A stretch of DNA of 45,781 bases from Alphaproteobacteria bacterium (GTDB lineage Bacteria; Pseudomonadota; Alphaproteobacteria; CAAHEQ01; UBA3637): NCBI GenBank assembly GCA_017467335.1, contig JAFTSJ010000021.1, positions 1 through 45,781 on the forward strand, read 5' to 3'. The translations under genes and the position numbers were made by a program. A model generated the notes under the pieces. It was not told the origin of the DNA. It saw only the letters and a program-made list of their open reading frames with translations, and did not search any database. This document shows, in pieces, positions 18,367 through 27,222 of the stretch (position 1 is the first letter of the stretch; every line of letters begins with the position of its first letter).

Positions 18367-19389
18367 ATGACGGAAAATCGGCTTATTACACCTCAAAAAA
18401 TGGCTGGTGACGAGGAATTATACACAGGACTGAGACCACAAAGTTTAGATGATTTTGTTGGTCAAAAGGGGATTTGTGATAATTTGCGTGTTTTTATAAC
18501 AGCAGCACGAAACAGAACGGATGCTTTGGATCATACATTATTGTTTGGCCCTCCGGGATTGGGTAAAACAACATTGGCACAAATTATTTCGAAAGAATTA
18601 GGGGTTGGTTTTCGACCGACATCCGGTCCTATGATTTCCAAAGCAGGCGATTTAGCGGCTATTTTAACAAATTTAGAACCTCGAGATGTTTTATTTATTG
18701 ATGAAATTCATCGATTAAACCCAACGGTTGAAGAAGTTTTGTATTCTGCGATGGAAGATTTTCAATTGGATATTATCATTGGAGAAGGTCCGGCTGCTCG
18801 TTCCGTACGAATAGACTTACCACCGTTTACATTGGTTGGGGCGACAACCCGTTCCGGTTTACTATCTAATCCGTTGAGGGACAGGTTTGGAATTCCGTTG
18901 CGGCTTGAATTTTATGATACGGAAGATTTAATTCGTATTGTTCGTAGAGGGGCTCGTTTGTTAAATTTATCCATGACGGATGATGGGGCTTGTGAAATTG
19001 CCAAACGGTCACGGGGAACACCTCGGATTGCCGGACGGTTATTACGGCGTGTTCGTGATTTTGCCGGTGAAAAAACGGTTGATAAAGAGTTGGCTGATAT
19101 GGCATTAACTCGTTTGGATGTGGATAAAGCCGGTTTAGATTTAATTGACAGACGATATTTGCGGTGTATTGCCGAAAAATATGCCGGCGGACCGGTTGGA
19201 GCTGAAACATTAAGTGCTGCTTTATCGGAAGAACGAGATACGATTGAAGAAATTATTGAACCGTATTTAATGCAGTTGGGATTGGTTATGCGAACACCAC
19301 GTGGTCGCATGTTATCTGAAGCCGGTTGGAAACATTTAGGTTTATTTCATACAGCTCAAAAGCAGGGCGATTTATTGGCTCAATTGTAA
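18367..19389 (+). CDS. ruvB: Holliday junction helicase motor RuvB
   Basis: AAA+ ATPase that drives branch migration with RuvA. The 340-aa product has Walker [10 protein letters not shown] at 61-69, Walker B LFIDEIH at 109-115, sensor 1 [18 protein letters not shown], and the C-terminal winged helix ([18 protein letters not shown]). It starts a tight operon with ybgC and tolQRAB, separated by 11 bp from ybgC. The ribosome binding site is GGAAAGAAAG. In many proteobacteria ruvC-ruvA-ruvB precede ybgC-tol; here ruvA has moved away (2232-2852), while ruvB kept the tol linkage. Confidence 0.97.
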   Translation: MTENRLITPQKMAGDEELYTGLRPQSLDDFVGQKGICDNLRVFITAARNRTDALDHTLLFGPPGLGKTTLAQIISKELGVGFRPTSGPMISKAGDLAAILTNLEPRDVLFIDEIHRLNPTVEEVLYSAMEDFQLDIIIGEGPAARSVRIDLPPFTLVGATTRSGLLSNPLRDRFGIPLRLEFYDTEDLIRIVRRGARLLNLSMTDDGACEIAKRSRGTPRIAGRLLRRVRDFAGEKTVDKELADMALTRLDVDKAGLDLIDRRYLRCIAEKYAGGPVGAETLSAALSEERDTIEEIIEPYLMQLGLVMRTPRGRMLSEAGWKHLGLFHTAQKQGDLLAQL

Positions 19390-19400
19390 CGGAGAATAAC

Positions 19401-19808
19401 ATGAAACATAAAATGGATTTTCATATCTATTATCAAGATACCGATGCCGGTGGTATTGTTTACCATTCCAATTATTTGGATTATGCGGAACGGGCTCGTT
19501 CCGAACTGTTGTTTGATATGGGTGTTTCTAATACGATTTTGGCAGAGCAGGGGTTAGCTTTTGTTTTAAGGCAGGTACATATTGATTATCGTAAACCGGC
19601 TCGTTTAGATGATTTATTAACGGTTGAAACGGTTGTAATCGGTATGAAAAATGCCAGTATGGAAATGGAACAAACTTTTTTCAAAGATGATGATGTTTTG
19701 GTTGTGATTCGACTTCAATTAGCATTTGTTAATCCGAATAATTTAAGACCGATACGCATACCGGATACATTGAAAGAATTATTTTTAAAATATTATAAGG
19801 AGAGTTAA
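19401..19808 (+). CDS. ybgC: YbgC family acyl-CoA thioesterase
   Basis: Hot-dog fold thioesterase usually linked to tol-pal. The 135-aa product has the catalytic segment YYQDTDAGGIVYHSNYLDYAERARSE (pieces at residues 10-35) with the conserved Asp and His. The frame is open into ruvB, but ATG 19401 follows CGGAGAATAAC and matches the family N-terminus. It is directly followed by tolQ with no gap. In E. coli YbgC acts on acyl-CoA or acyl-ACP at the membrane and associates with phospholipid enzymes; its link to Tol is by context. Confidence 0.93.
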   Translation: MKHKMDFHIYYQDTDAGGIVYHSNYLDYAERARSELLFDMGVSNTILAEQGLAFVLRQVHIDYRKPARLDDLLTVETVVIGMKNASMEMEQTFFKDDDVLVVIRLQLAFVNPNNLRPIRIPDTLKELFLKYYKES

Positions 19809-20507
19809 ATGCAAGGTGAAACAGTCAGAACATCATTGTCAATGTACGGTATGTTCATGGATTCCGATATTTTTATGAAGGCATTGATTATCGGATTATT
19901 AGTTGCTTCCGTATGTTGTTGGGCCATTATTTTTGATAAAGTTTTTTTGTTTAAACGGCTTCGTCAGGGTATGAAGGCATTTGAAGAACAATTTTGGTCG
20001 GGTGGTTCTTTGGAAACGATTTACAACAATAATGTTCAAAATCCATCTAATCCATTGGCTTTAATTTTTGTAACGGCTATTAAAGAATTTCGCCGTTCTT
20101 TGGTTGAAAATAAAAAAGCAGGTACCAGCATTAAAATACAAGAACGTATTGATAAAGTAATGCAAATTGCCATTGATAGACAAGTTGATAAATTAGAAAC
20201 TCGTATGGTATTTTTAGCTTCAACCGGTTCAGTTGCTCCATTATTGGGCTTGTTTGGAACGGTTTGGGGTATTATGGATAGTTTTAATGCCATAGGTTTA
20301 ACACAAAGCACGAACATTGCAGCGGTTGCTCCGGGTGTTGCAGAAGCTTTATTTACAACAGCGGTTGGTTTGATTGCCGCTATTCCGGCGGTTATTGCTT
20401 ACAATAAATTATCAAATGATATTGATAGAATTTCACATCGTATGGAAACATTTTCTGATGAATTAAGTGCTATTTTATCACGACAGATTGATCAGGTGGA
20501 GGGATAA
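19809..20507 (+). CDS. tolQ: Tol-Pal system proton channel protein TolQ
   Basis: Inner-membrane stator that uses the proton motive force to energise TolA. The 232-aa product has three membrane segments: about residues 22-42 (FMKALIIGLLVASVCCWAII), 138-165 (ASTGSVAPLLGLFGTVWGIM) and 178-200 (AALFTTAVGLIAAIPAVIAY-like). These are the hallmark ExbB/TolQ helices. The start ATG directly follows the ybgC stop with AAGGAGAG just upstream, and its TAA overlaps the tolR ATG by one base, giving coupled translation. Confidence 0.96.
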   Translation: MQGETVRTSLSMYGMFMDSDIFMKALIIGLLVASVCCWAIIFDKVFLFKRLRQGMKAFEEQFWSGGSLETIYNNNVQNPSNPLALIFVTAIKEFRRSLVENKKAGTSIKIQERIDKVMQIAIDRQVDKLETRMVFLASTGSVAPLLGLFGTVWGIMDSFNAIGLTQSTNIAAVAPGVAEALFTTAVGLIAAIPAVIAYNKLSNDIDRISHRMETFSDELSAILSRQIDQVEG

Positions 20508-20923
20508 TGGCTCGTTCAATTCGTAAGACAAAAATTCGGGCAGAAATCAATTTAACGCCGTTAATTGACGTTATGACGTCTTTGTTGGCTATTTTTATGA
20601 TTACGGCTCCGTTGTTGACGACCGGCATTCCGCTTGATTTACCCAAAGGAGATGGTAAACAAATTGAAGGTAAAGAAAAAACACTTGATATCAGCATTGA
20701 TTCAGCCGGACAGATTTTTGTCGGAACAGAGCAAATTGCCCGCAAAGATTTAATCAAAAAAATTCGAGCCATTGTTTCTGAAAATCCGGGGATTGGTATG
20801 ATTATCAGCGGTGATAAATCATCATCATACGGGTCGGTTATTGAAGTAATGGCTATGTTACGTTCGGCCGGTTTTACACAAGTCGGTTTAAAAACAGATG
20901 CCAAAGTGGCTTTGGATAAATAG
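20507..20923 (+). CDS. tolR: Tol-Pal system protein TolR
   Basis: ExbD/TolR family partner of TolQ. The 138-aa product has a single N-terminal membrane segment with the essential Asp in NLTPLIDVMTSLLAIFMIT (D21), followed by a periplasmic domain (KTLDISIDSAGQIFVG...). TAATG overlap with tolQ. The periplasmic end AMLRSAGFTQVGLKTD is typical. It is 15 bp upstream of tolA. Confidence 0.96.
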   Translation: MARSIRKTKIRAEINLTPLIDVMTSLLAIFMITAPLLTTGIPLDLPKGDGKQIEGKEKTLDISIDSAGQIFVGTEQIARKDLIKKIRAIVSENPGIGMIISGDKSSSYGSVIEVMAMLRSAGFTQVGLKTDAKVALDK

Positions 20924-20938
20924 GGAATATAAAAACGC

Positions 20939-21928
20939 ATGACAGATTTTGGATTTGACATGAACACGCAACAAAGACAATCTTATTCTTTGGGATTGTC
21001 GGTTGCTTTGCATGCGTTTATTTTATTTTTAATGCTTTTTAATTTTAGTTGGCAGACAGATGAATTTGAAAAAAATCAGCCTTCTGTTTTGATGATTGAT
21101 TTATCTAAGGTTGAATTAGGTGAAAAAACAAATTTGCCCCCGGAAGTTAAAGTAAAGCAGAAAAAAAAGCAAACACCGACTCCTCAGCCCAAAGAAAAGC
21201 CGAAAAAAGTTGAACAACCCAAAACAAAAACGCCGTTGGTGAAGCAAGAAAAAGTTGTTGAAAAGCCTAAGCCGGTAAAACCGGTGGAGCAATCTAAACC
21301 CAAAGATGCTGTTAAAGTCCAACAACCCAAACCCAAGGCTAAACCAAAGCCCAAACCAAAACCAGCACCGAAAAAAGCTCAACCGAAACCTCAGCCGAAG
21401 GTTGTTCAACAGCCTAAAAAGGTGTCGAAACCTAAAAATACTCAAACAGATGGTTTACAAAGTCTTTTGGCATCGGTTAATACTGTCAGAAAACCGGCCA
21501 ATCCTGCTCCGAGTAAAGAAACACAAACATCTCAAACAACGGGTTTGGAAATCAATGATGGAATAAAAGGGGGAACAAGCGGTAGTCGATTAGAGGCATT
21601 GACAATTTCTGAAAAAGACTTAATTTCTAATAAATTGAGAGGATGTTGGAATGTAAATGCCGGTGTTGAAGGAGCAGAAGAAATGATTATTGAATTGCGG
21701 GCATACGTTAACCGTGATGGGCGGATTAAAGATGTTCGTGTATTGAATATGAAAAATAATCCTGTTTTTCGGTCAATGGCAGACAGTGCTGTTCGAGCCG
21801 TATATGTATGTGATAGTTTAGGAAACGAATCGCCTTTTAAAATTTTATCGACAAAGCATTCAGAAAATTACAGTTCATGGAAAGAGATTCATTTACGCAT
21901 GAATCCCGTTGATGGAGGAGTCTTTTAA
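20939..21928 (+). CDS. tolA: Tol-Pal system protein TolA
   Basis: Spans the periplasm and links the inner-membrane TolQR motor to TolB/Pal. The 329-aa product has an N-terminal membrane segment (about 19-37: [19 protein letters not shown], containing the SxxxH-type feature), a long Pro/Lys-rich stalk (about 65-170, many KPKP and QPK units) and a C-terminal TonB/TolA-like domain with two Cys (GCWNVNAG and YVCDSLG). E. coli TolA has an Ala-rich helical stalk; here it is Pro/Lys-rich and more TonB-like. Its stop overlaps tolB by one base. Confidence 0.9.
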   Translation: MTDFGFDMNTQQRQSYSLGLSVALHAFILFLMLFNFSWQTDEFEKNQPSVLMIDLSKVELGEKTNLPPEVKVKQKKKQTPTPQPKEKPKKVEQPKTKTPLVKQEKVVEKPKPVKPVEQSKPKDAVKVQQPKPKAKPKPKPKPAPKKAQPKPQPKVVQQPKKVSKPKNTQTDGLQSLLASVNTVRKPANPAPSKETQTSQTTGLEINDGIKGGTSGSRLEALTISEKDLISNKLRGCWNVNAGVEGAEEMIIELRAYVNRDGRIKDVRVLNMKNNPVFRSMADSAVRAVYVCDSLGNESPFKILSTKHSENYSSWKEIHLRMNPVDGGVF

Positions 21929-23259
21929 TGAAAAAAATAAAATACATTTTGACAGTTATTTTCATGTTGTTGGGTTTGAATATAACCGCACAAGCCGAAT
22001 TGAGAATTGATGTAACGGGTTCTCAATCGGAACCGTTACCGTTTGCTATGCAAAATTTATTTAATCCGGATGGTTCTCAATCTGCTTTTGGTAAAGATAT
22101 AACGGAAGTTGTTATTGCTGATTTGGAACGTTCCGGTTTGTTTCGATATATTAACTCGGATGCTTACATTCAAAGATTTCGTTCAATCAACGATCGCCCG
22201 AATTTTCAAGATTGGCAAGCAATACAGGCACAGGCTCTTATTTATGGTACGATTAAAGAATATGGCGATAATATAACGATTTCATTTCGAATTTGGGATG
22301 TTTATGCTCAAAAACAAATGGATGCCAAATCTTTTACGGTTAAGTCTGATTCATGGCGTAAAGTAGCTCATATGTTAGCAGATAAAATATATGAACGGGT
22401 TACGGGTGAAAAGGGTTATTTTGATACACGGGTTTTATTTGTGTCTGAAACCGGTAATCAAGGTAATAAAACAAAACGATTAGCTGTTATGGATCAAGAC
22501 GGTGAAAATGTTATTTATTTAACGTCCGGTAAGGATATGGTTTTAACACCTCGTTTTTCGCCGAATATGCGTGAAATAACGTATTTTTCCTATCAAAAAG
22601 GTACACCGAAGGTTTATATCATGGATTTAAAAACACGTGATTCTAAATTGGTTGGTAACTTCCCGGGTATGACATTTGCTCCTCGTTTTTCGCCGGATGG
22701 AACGCATTTAGTTATGAGTTTATCTACACGAGGTAATTCAGATATCTATACATATAATTTAAATACCAAAGAAAAACGGCGTTTAACAAATCATCCATCA
22801 ATTAACACATCACCCAGTTATTCACCGGATGGTAAAAGGATAGTATTTAACTCTGATCGTGGTGGTAATCAACAGCTATATGTTATGAATGCAGACGGGT
22901 CAAATGCACATCGGATAACATTTGGAAAGGGGACGTATGCAACTCCTGTTTGGTCACCTCGAGGGGATTACATTGCCTTTACCAAAATACATCAAGGACA
23001 ATTTCATATCGGCGTCATTAAACCGGATGGTTCAGGTGAACGGTTAATTACGAATGGTTTTTTGGTTGAAGGTCCGTCATGGGCTCCGAACGGTCGTGTT
23101 TTAATGTTTTATCGGCAAAACCGTTCAGACAGATATGGTCGTGGTGGAACGGCAAAATTATATACAATCGATATTACGGGGTATAATGAACGTCAAGTGT
23201 TGACACCACATGATGCTTCTGATCCATCTTGGTCACGTTTACTTCATCAGGTGGATTGA
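21928..23259 (+). CDS. tolB: Tol-Pal system beta-propeller protein TolB
   Basis: Periplasmic partner of Pal and TolA. The 443-aa product has a signal peptide ([23 protein letters not shown], about 23 residues in two pieces, cleaved after AQA), an N-terminal alpha/beta domain ([19 protein letters not shown]), and a WD40-like/PD40 propeller with repeats such as [30 protein letters not shown] and [14 protein letters not shown]. It ends the operon: a terminator follows at 23296 and no pal gene is next to it. Confidence 0.97.
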   Translation: MKKIKYILTVIFMLLGLNITAQAELRIDVTGSQSEPLPFAMQNLFNPDGSQSAFGKDITEVVIADLERSGLFRYINSDAYIQRFRSINDRPNFQDWQAIQAQALIYGTIKEYGDNITISFRIWDVYAQKQMDAKSFTVKSDSWRKVAHMLADKIYERVTGEKGYFDTRVLFVSETGNQGNKTKRLAVMDQDGENVIYLTSGKDMVLTPRFSPNMREITYFSYQKGTPKVYIMDLKTRDSKLVGNFPGMTFAPRFSPDGTHLVMSLSTRGNSDIYTYNLNTKEKRRLTNHPSINTSPSYSPDGKRIVFNSDRGGNQQLYVMNADGSNAHRITFGKGTYATPVWSPRGDYIAFTKIHQGQFHIGVIKPDGSGERLITNGFLVEGPSWAPNGRVLMFYRQNRSDRYGRGGTAKLYTIDITGYNERQVLTPHDASDPSWSRLLHQVD

Positions 23260-23295
23260 TATCAGTTTTATATTGATTGATAGATTGTTTTTGAT

Positions 23296-23330
23296 ACCTG
23301 TCTGAGTTATTGCTTGGACAGGTTTTTTTT
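23296..23330 (+). terminator. Terminator of the ruvB-tol operon
   Basis: Stem ACCTGTC (23296-23302) with GACAGGT (23317-23323), 14-nt loop, followed by eight T. Confidence 0.85.
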
Positions 23331-23410
23331 CTTATTTTAAACAATATTTTTATTTTAAAATATATCGGTTTAAGTTGTAGTTTGAAAAATATATTTGTTA
23401 TGCTGTTAAA

Positions 23411-23439
23411 TTGACTGTCCGGTTAACTTTTGTTATGAT
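23411..23439 (+). promoter_or_regulatory. Strong promoter of the 27-codon ORF
   Basis: TTGACT (23411-23416), 17-bp spacer and TATGAT (23434-23439), with an extended TGT directly before the -10. It is one of the best matches in the window, and it lies in the 393-bp gap between tolB and pyk. Confidence 0.65.
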
Positions 23440-23459
23440 AGAATTATAGGGGTGTTTAA

Positions 23460-23543
23460 ATGTTAAAATTTATTTTTTACGCATGGTTATTTTATCTTGG
23501 ATTGCTTTGTTTTTGTATTGGGAAAGTTAAGCCGTTGATATGA
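23460..23543 (+). CDS. Putative 27-aa hydrophobic small membrane protein
   Basis: ATG at 23460, TGA at 23541. The product MLKFIFYAWLFYLGLLCFCI (residues 1-20) plus GKVKPLI is almost wholly hydrophobic with a basic C-terminus and two Cys, so it would span the membrane once. An AGGGGTG ribosome binding site ends 6 nt before the ATG, a consensus-like promoter lies 20 bp upstream, and a G+C-rich hairpin follows the stop. Function unknown. Possibilities are a small subunit of a membrane complex (there is a loose resemblance to CydX-type peptides) or a type I toxin-like peptide. The transcript might instead be a small RNA with this ORF incidental. Confidence 0.5.
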   Translation: MLKFIFYAWLFYLGLLCFCIGKVKPLI

Positions 23544-23558
23544 CAATAAGAAAAATGA

Positions 23559-23587
23559 GGGGGAAGCATTGTCTTCCCCCATGATTT
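23559..23587 (+). terminator. Hairpin after the small ORF
   Basis: GGGGGAAG (23559-23566) pairs with CTTCCCCC (23573-23580), 6-nt loop, followed by ATGATTTTT. The G+C content stands out in this AT-rich gap. It could act in either direction. Confidence 0.7.
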
Positions 23588-23601
23588 TTGTTGATAAAAT
23601 G

Positions 23602-23634
23602 AAAAAAAGGTGTTCATACAACATGAACACCTTT
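23602..23634 (-). terminator. Terminator of pyk
   Basis: A 12-bp perfect stem (AAAGGTGTTCAT at 23606-23617 and its complement at 23623-23634) with a 5-nt loop; on the minus strand a T-run follows (plus-strand A-run from 23602). Confidence 0.85.
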
Positions 23635-23652
23635 AAATTCTTTTCTATAATT

Positions 23653-25068
23653 TTATGGAATTTTGGTCGTATGTAACACATTGGTATTGCCTTGTTGAGC
23701 AAAAGGAATACCGGCACTAATAACCAATTCATCGCCTGATTGAGCATACCCTAATTCTTTGGCAAATTGAACGGCAACAGGCGTGACCTCTGTTAATTCT
23801 TTAAGGTTAGGTGTAATAACAGAACGTACTCCCCAGACTAATGCCAATTTGTTGGCGACCTTTTTATCAACCGTTAAATTTAAAATCGGAATTAAAATTC
23901 GTTCCCGTGCAGCACGTATTGTTGTTTTACCGGATATGGAATAAGTAACAATACAGGCCGGTTTTTCTAATACTTTGACCAATTGCTTCATTGATGATGT
24001 AATAGCACTGGCAATGGTATGATCCGGCGGTAGGGATGATGAGTGCATAACACGCTGATAAGCCGCATCTTCTTGTACAGTCATGATAATACGGTGCATC
24101 ATCGATACAGCTTGAATGGGATATTTTCCGACAGCTGTTTCAGCAGATAACATAACAGCATCAGCTCCTTCAAAAACAGCCGTTGCAACATCGGAAACTT
24201 CGGCTCGTGTCGGAACAGGGGCGTTAATCATACTTTCAAGCATTTGAGTTGCAACAATAACCGGTTTTCCGTATGAACGGCATTTTTCAACAATATCTCG
24301 TTGAATGCTGGGAACACATTCTAACGGGCATTCAACGCCTAAATCACCTCGGGCAACCATAACAGCGTCTGTCAAACGGATAATTTCATCCAGATGTTTT
24401 AAGGCAGCCGGTTTTTCAATTTTAACAATAATATTGGCTTTTTCACCAATCAATTGACGAGCCAACCGGACATCATCAGGTTGCTGAACAAAGGAAAGAC
24501 AAATCCAATCAGCTCCCATTTGTAGAGCAAATTCTAAATCTTTTTTATCTTTATCGGTTAAGGCTGAAATCGGTAAAACAACATCCGGAACATTAACCCC
24601 TTTGTGATTGGATAAAATACCTCCGACTAAAACGGTTGTATCTACATAATCATTGCCAAATTGTTCAACACGTAGTTGAATTTGTCCATCGTTTAATAAT
24701 AAAATCATTCCTTTTTTCAAGATGGCAAAAATTTCAGGGTGTAATAAAGATACACGATGTTCATCCCCCTTATCAGGAGACATATCCAATCGAAAAGAGT
24801 CCCCGATTTTTAAATTAACTTGTTCGTTTTTAAATTCTCCGACACGTAATTTGGGCCCTTGTAAATCGGCTAAGATACTAAAATATCGATTTGTTTCAGC
24901 AGAAATTTTGCGAATGGCATTATAATTTTTTTGATGTGTTTCATGCGTTCCATGACTGAAATTTAATCGGAAAACATTAACGCCTGCATCGGCCAAAGCC
25001 CGAATTTTTTCTTCATCAGAAGTTCCCGGACCAAGCGTAGCGACAATTTTTGTAAGTTGGTGTTTCAT
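23653..25068 (-). CDS. pyk: Pyruvate kinase
   Basis: Converts phosphoenolpyruvate and ADP to pyruvate and ATP, the last step of glycolysis. The 471-aa product begins with TKIVATLGPGTSD, has FRLNFSHGTH with the conserved Arg, LADLQGPKLRVG, KIEKPAAL, MVARGDLGVE and QMLESMINAPVPTRAEVSDVATAV, plus the C-terminal allosteric domain. Catalytic Lys lies in IVKIEKP. Length fits type II/bacterial enzymes. The ribosome binding site is weak (GAAAGAAAAAAG). Together with tpiA and eno in this window it supports a glycolytic lifestyle. Confidence 0.96.
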   Translation of the reverse strand: MKHQLTKIVATLGPGTSDEEKIRALADAGVNVFRLNFSHGTHETHQKNYNAIRKISAETNRYFSILADLQGPKLRVGEFKNEQVNLKIGDSFRLDMSPDKGDEHRVSLLHPEIFAILKKGMILLLNDGQIQLRVEQFGNDYVDTTVLVGGILSNHKGVNVPDVVLPISALTDKDKKDLEFALQMGADWICLSFVQQPDDVRLARQLIGEKANIIVKIEKPAALKHLDEIIRLTDAVMVARGDLGVECPLECVPSIQRDIVEKCRSYGKPVIVATQMLESMINAPVPTRAEVSDVATAVFEGADAVMLSAETAVGKYPIQAVSMMHRIIMTVQEDAAYQRVMHSSSLPPDHTIASAITSSMKQLVKVLEKPACIVTYSISGKTTIRAARERILIPILNLTVDKKVANKLALVWGVRSVITPNLKELTEVTPVAVQFAKELGYAQSGDELVISAGIPFAQQGNTNVLHTTKIP

Positions 25069-25130
25069 CTTTTTTCTTTCATGTTATAACTTGTATCAAG
25101 TTTGTATATGATGATAATTCAGCAAAAAAA

Positions 25131-26024
25131 TTATCCGTTAACGGTTAATGAAATTTTTCCTGTCATTGTTTGAGAAGGTCCGATACTTTTTATTCCGGTA
25201 CCGATAACACCATTCGCCGCTAAATTAAAGGCATTGCTGGCGTTCGTGGTCGGTTCAAGACAGAAAAAGTTTTTACCACGAGGTGTATATAAAACAACGT
25301 GCTTAAATTGTTCATCAGATTTGATACCGACAGAAATACCTAAATCAGGATATAAAATAGATGCTTTTCCGTCAAAACCATCAAAACATGTATCAAATAC
25401 AGCATTTTTAAGCGGACGTCCTCCTTTAAATTGCCATGTTGCCGGTGTTTCATACGGTTTATCAAAAATGGGGTCTGATTCATTGCTCCATACCATTTTA
25501 GTTGTAAAATCTAATTCAACTTCTTTTGTTTTAACAAAGAATGGATGAATGCCTAGTCCACAAGGCATTGGTAAAGAACTGACATTCGTAACGCTGATTG
25601 TAACATTAAATTTGTTATCTATGATTTCATAAAGAATTTTGGCATCATATGAAAAAGGAAAGCCCCCATCATCTTTGTTGTGTGATAATGTTAATTCAAC
25701 GGATGACGGTGTTTGATTGTTGACTGTCCAAACAGATTTCCAACCGTCTCCATGAATGGGATCAGCAATTCCACCTTGATTTTTTGCCATTTTTCGAGTA
25801 ATGCCAAAATAAACAAAGCTCCCCCCTCTGATTCGACCACAAAAAGGCAACATCGGAAAAAGAGAGGCATTGTTTGAATCAGGTCCTTTGTTGCCTTCTT
25901 CATATGGACGCAAAATATCATGTGTATTTTTTTCCTGATGATATTTAAAAAAGGAAACAGACGCCCCTAATTCAGGTAAAATTCCGATTCGAAGTTTGTC
26001 ATTGGATATGATAATTTCATTCAT
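25131..26024 (-). CDS. Aldose 1-epimerase (GalM-like) family protein
   Basis: The 297-aa product has the galactose-mutarotase-like fold: LPELGASVSFFKYHQ, the substrate-binding segment NASLFPMLPFCGRIRGG, HGDGWKSVWTV with the catalytic-type His, and the C-terminal CLEPTTNASNAFN with the Glu. It probably acts on hexoses or hexose phosphates; the exact sugar cannot be inferred. ATG 26024 follows AATAAAGGAGCATAAC and is one base after the stop of the upstream PAS-GGDEF gene, so the two are translationally coupled. Confidence 0.88.
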   Translation of the reverse strand: MNEIIISNDKLRIGILPELGASVSFFKYHQEKNTHDILRPYEEGNKGPDSNNASLFPMLPFCGRIRGGSFVYFGITRKMAKNQGGIADPIHGDGWKSVWTVNNQTPSSVELTLSHNKDDGGFPFSYDAKILYEIIDNKFNVTISVTNVSSLPMPCGLGIHPFFVKTKEVELDFTTKMVWSNESDPIFDKPYETPATWQFKGGRPLKNAVFDTCFDGFDGKASILYPDLGISVGIKSDEQFKHVVLYTPRGKNFFCLEPTTNASNAFNLAANGVIGTGIKSIGPSQTMTGKISLTVNG

Positions 26025-26025
26025 G

Positions 26026-27090
26026 TTATGCTCCTTTATTTTGGCGTCCTTTGGCATGGGATTTTTGATTTTCGTTGTTTAATGACTGAATGGCATTTGA
26101 TAAAATAGAATCGATTGTATCATCCGTTCGTGTTTTTTCTGAAACGCCAAATGTTGCGCCGATAAAAAATTCATTTTTATTTTTGATATTTTTTTCTTGT
26201 ATTTTTTGTTTAAGTTGTTCTGCTAAAAATAAAGCATTTTCAATGGGTGTTTCAGGAAGCAAAATCGCAAATTCAAGTTCACTCAATCGACCGATAATAT
26301 CCGATTCACGAATGGATTTTTGACAAATGAAAACGGCGTCTTTTAATATTTCATCCGTAAAATACCGTTCTTCTTCAATTGTATGAAAAAAGTCTAATTT
26401 TAAGACCATTAAACTCAAATTACGTTTATAGCGAATGGCCCGTTTTAATTCTAATACACACATATCTAAAAACGATTGTCTGTTATAGACACCGGTCGTC
26501 TGGTCTTGAACGGATAAATTCCGTAATTCTTTTTCCAATTGTTTTCTTTTTGTTATATCAAAGCCGACTGAGCGAATTTCAACCGGTTGGTTGTCATCAT
26601 CATAAACAACACGGTTTGTCCAAGAAATCCAAACACGTTCGCCGTTTTTTTTGACATTTTCGCTTTCATGTTCCATATACATAGTCGGGTTATTTAATAT
26701 GCGATCGATAATATTTTCTTGTAGTGTTTCATCTTTATCGTTTTCAAGATAAATAGTATCAAAAACATTATGATTCAATAATTCCTGTTTTGAAAATCCA
26801 AACAGTTCTTCAGCAAAATCATTCATGTATGTTACTTCATGTTGAGCATTAACAGATAAGATAATGCTTTTTGCCGTATCTGATTCATATGGTTTTAAAA
26901 ATTTGGTATGGCTGTCTTTTTTTGTTTTTAAAAAACGTTCTTGTTCGGCTATTTTTTTTCGCATTTTGCTGATTTTAATTCGCAATCTTAAAATGCGTCT
27001 AACCAGTAAGACGGAAAAAGCCATAAACAAAATTGTTGTCACAAAAAGCAATAAGTCTAACATGGGAAAACAATTCGGATTTTCTGGCAT
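26026..27090 (-). CDS. PAS-GGDEF protein with degenerate active site
   Basis: A 354-aa product: one membrane segment (about 12-30), a short coiled coil (35-58), a PAS/PAC domain (about 72-185, with EIRSVGFDITKRKQLEKEL linker) and a GGDEF-like domain (about 190-340: DQTTGVYNRQSFLD, then LMVLKLDFFHTIEEERYF). The signature is SELEF at 270-274 in place of GGDEF, and the usual LDIDHFKxIND segment is also altered. Diguanylate cyclase activity is therefore unlikely; it may be a sensor or partner-binding module. No EAL domain is present. ATG follows AGTAAAAGGAGCACAA. It is divergent from sufB. Confidence 0.85.
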   Translation of the reverse strand: MPENPNCFPMLDLLLFVTTILFMAFSVLLVRRILRLRIKISKMRKKIAEQERFLKTKKDSHTKFLKPYESDTAKSIILSVNAQHEVTYMNDFAEELFGFSKQELLNHNVFDTIYLENDKDETLQENIIDRILNNPTMYMEHESENVKKNGERVWISWTNRVVYDDDNQPVEIRSVGFDITKRKQLEKELRNLSVQDQTTGVYNRQSFLDMCVLELKRAIRYKRNLSLMVLKLDFFHTIEEERYFTDEILKDAVFICQKSIRESDIIGRLSELEFAILLPETPIENALFLAEQLKQKIQEKNIKNKNEFFIGATFGVSEKTRTDDTIDSILSNAIQSLNNENQKSHAKGRQNKGA

Positions 27091-27179
27091 TTGTGCTCCT
27101 TTTACTCAAAATTATATGACAAGGTTACTTATTTTTTTCGATGATTACAAGTAAAAAAATGCTTTTTCTTGACTTTTTT

Positions 27180-27208
27180 TTGAAAAATGTTGCAAGATTT
27201 CATCTAAT
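27180..27208 (+). promoter_or_regulatory. Candidate promoter of the suf operon
   Basis: TTGAAA (27180-27185), 17-bp spacer, TCTAAT (27203-27208), 14 bp before the sufB ATG. No obvious IscR, Fur or RirA operator could be identified by eye in this gap. Confidence 0.4.
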
Positions 27209-27222
27209 GAAAAGAGGATAGA

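Noticed and set aside
21116..21445. Minus-strand 109-aa ORF opposite tolA
   Set aside because: Product of Leu/Phe/Arg runs is the complement of the Pro/Lys-rich stalk codons; no start signal.
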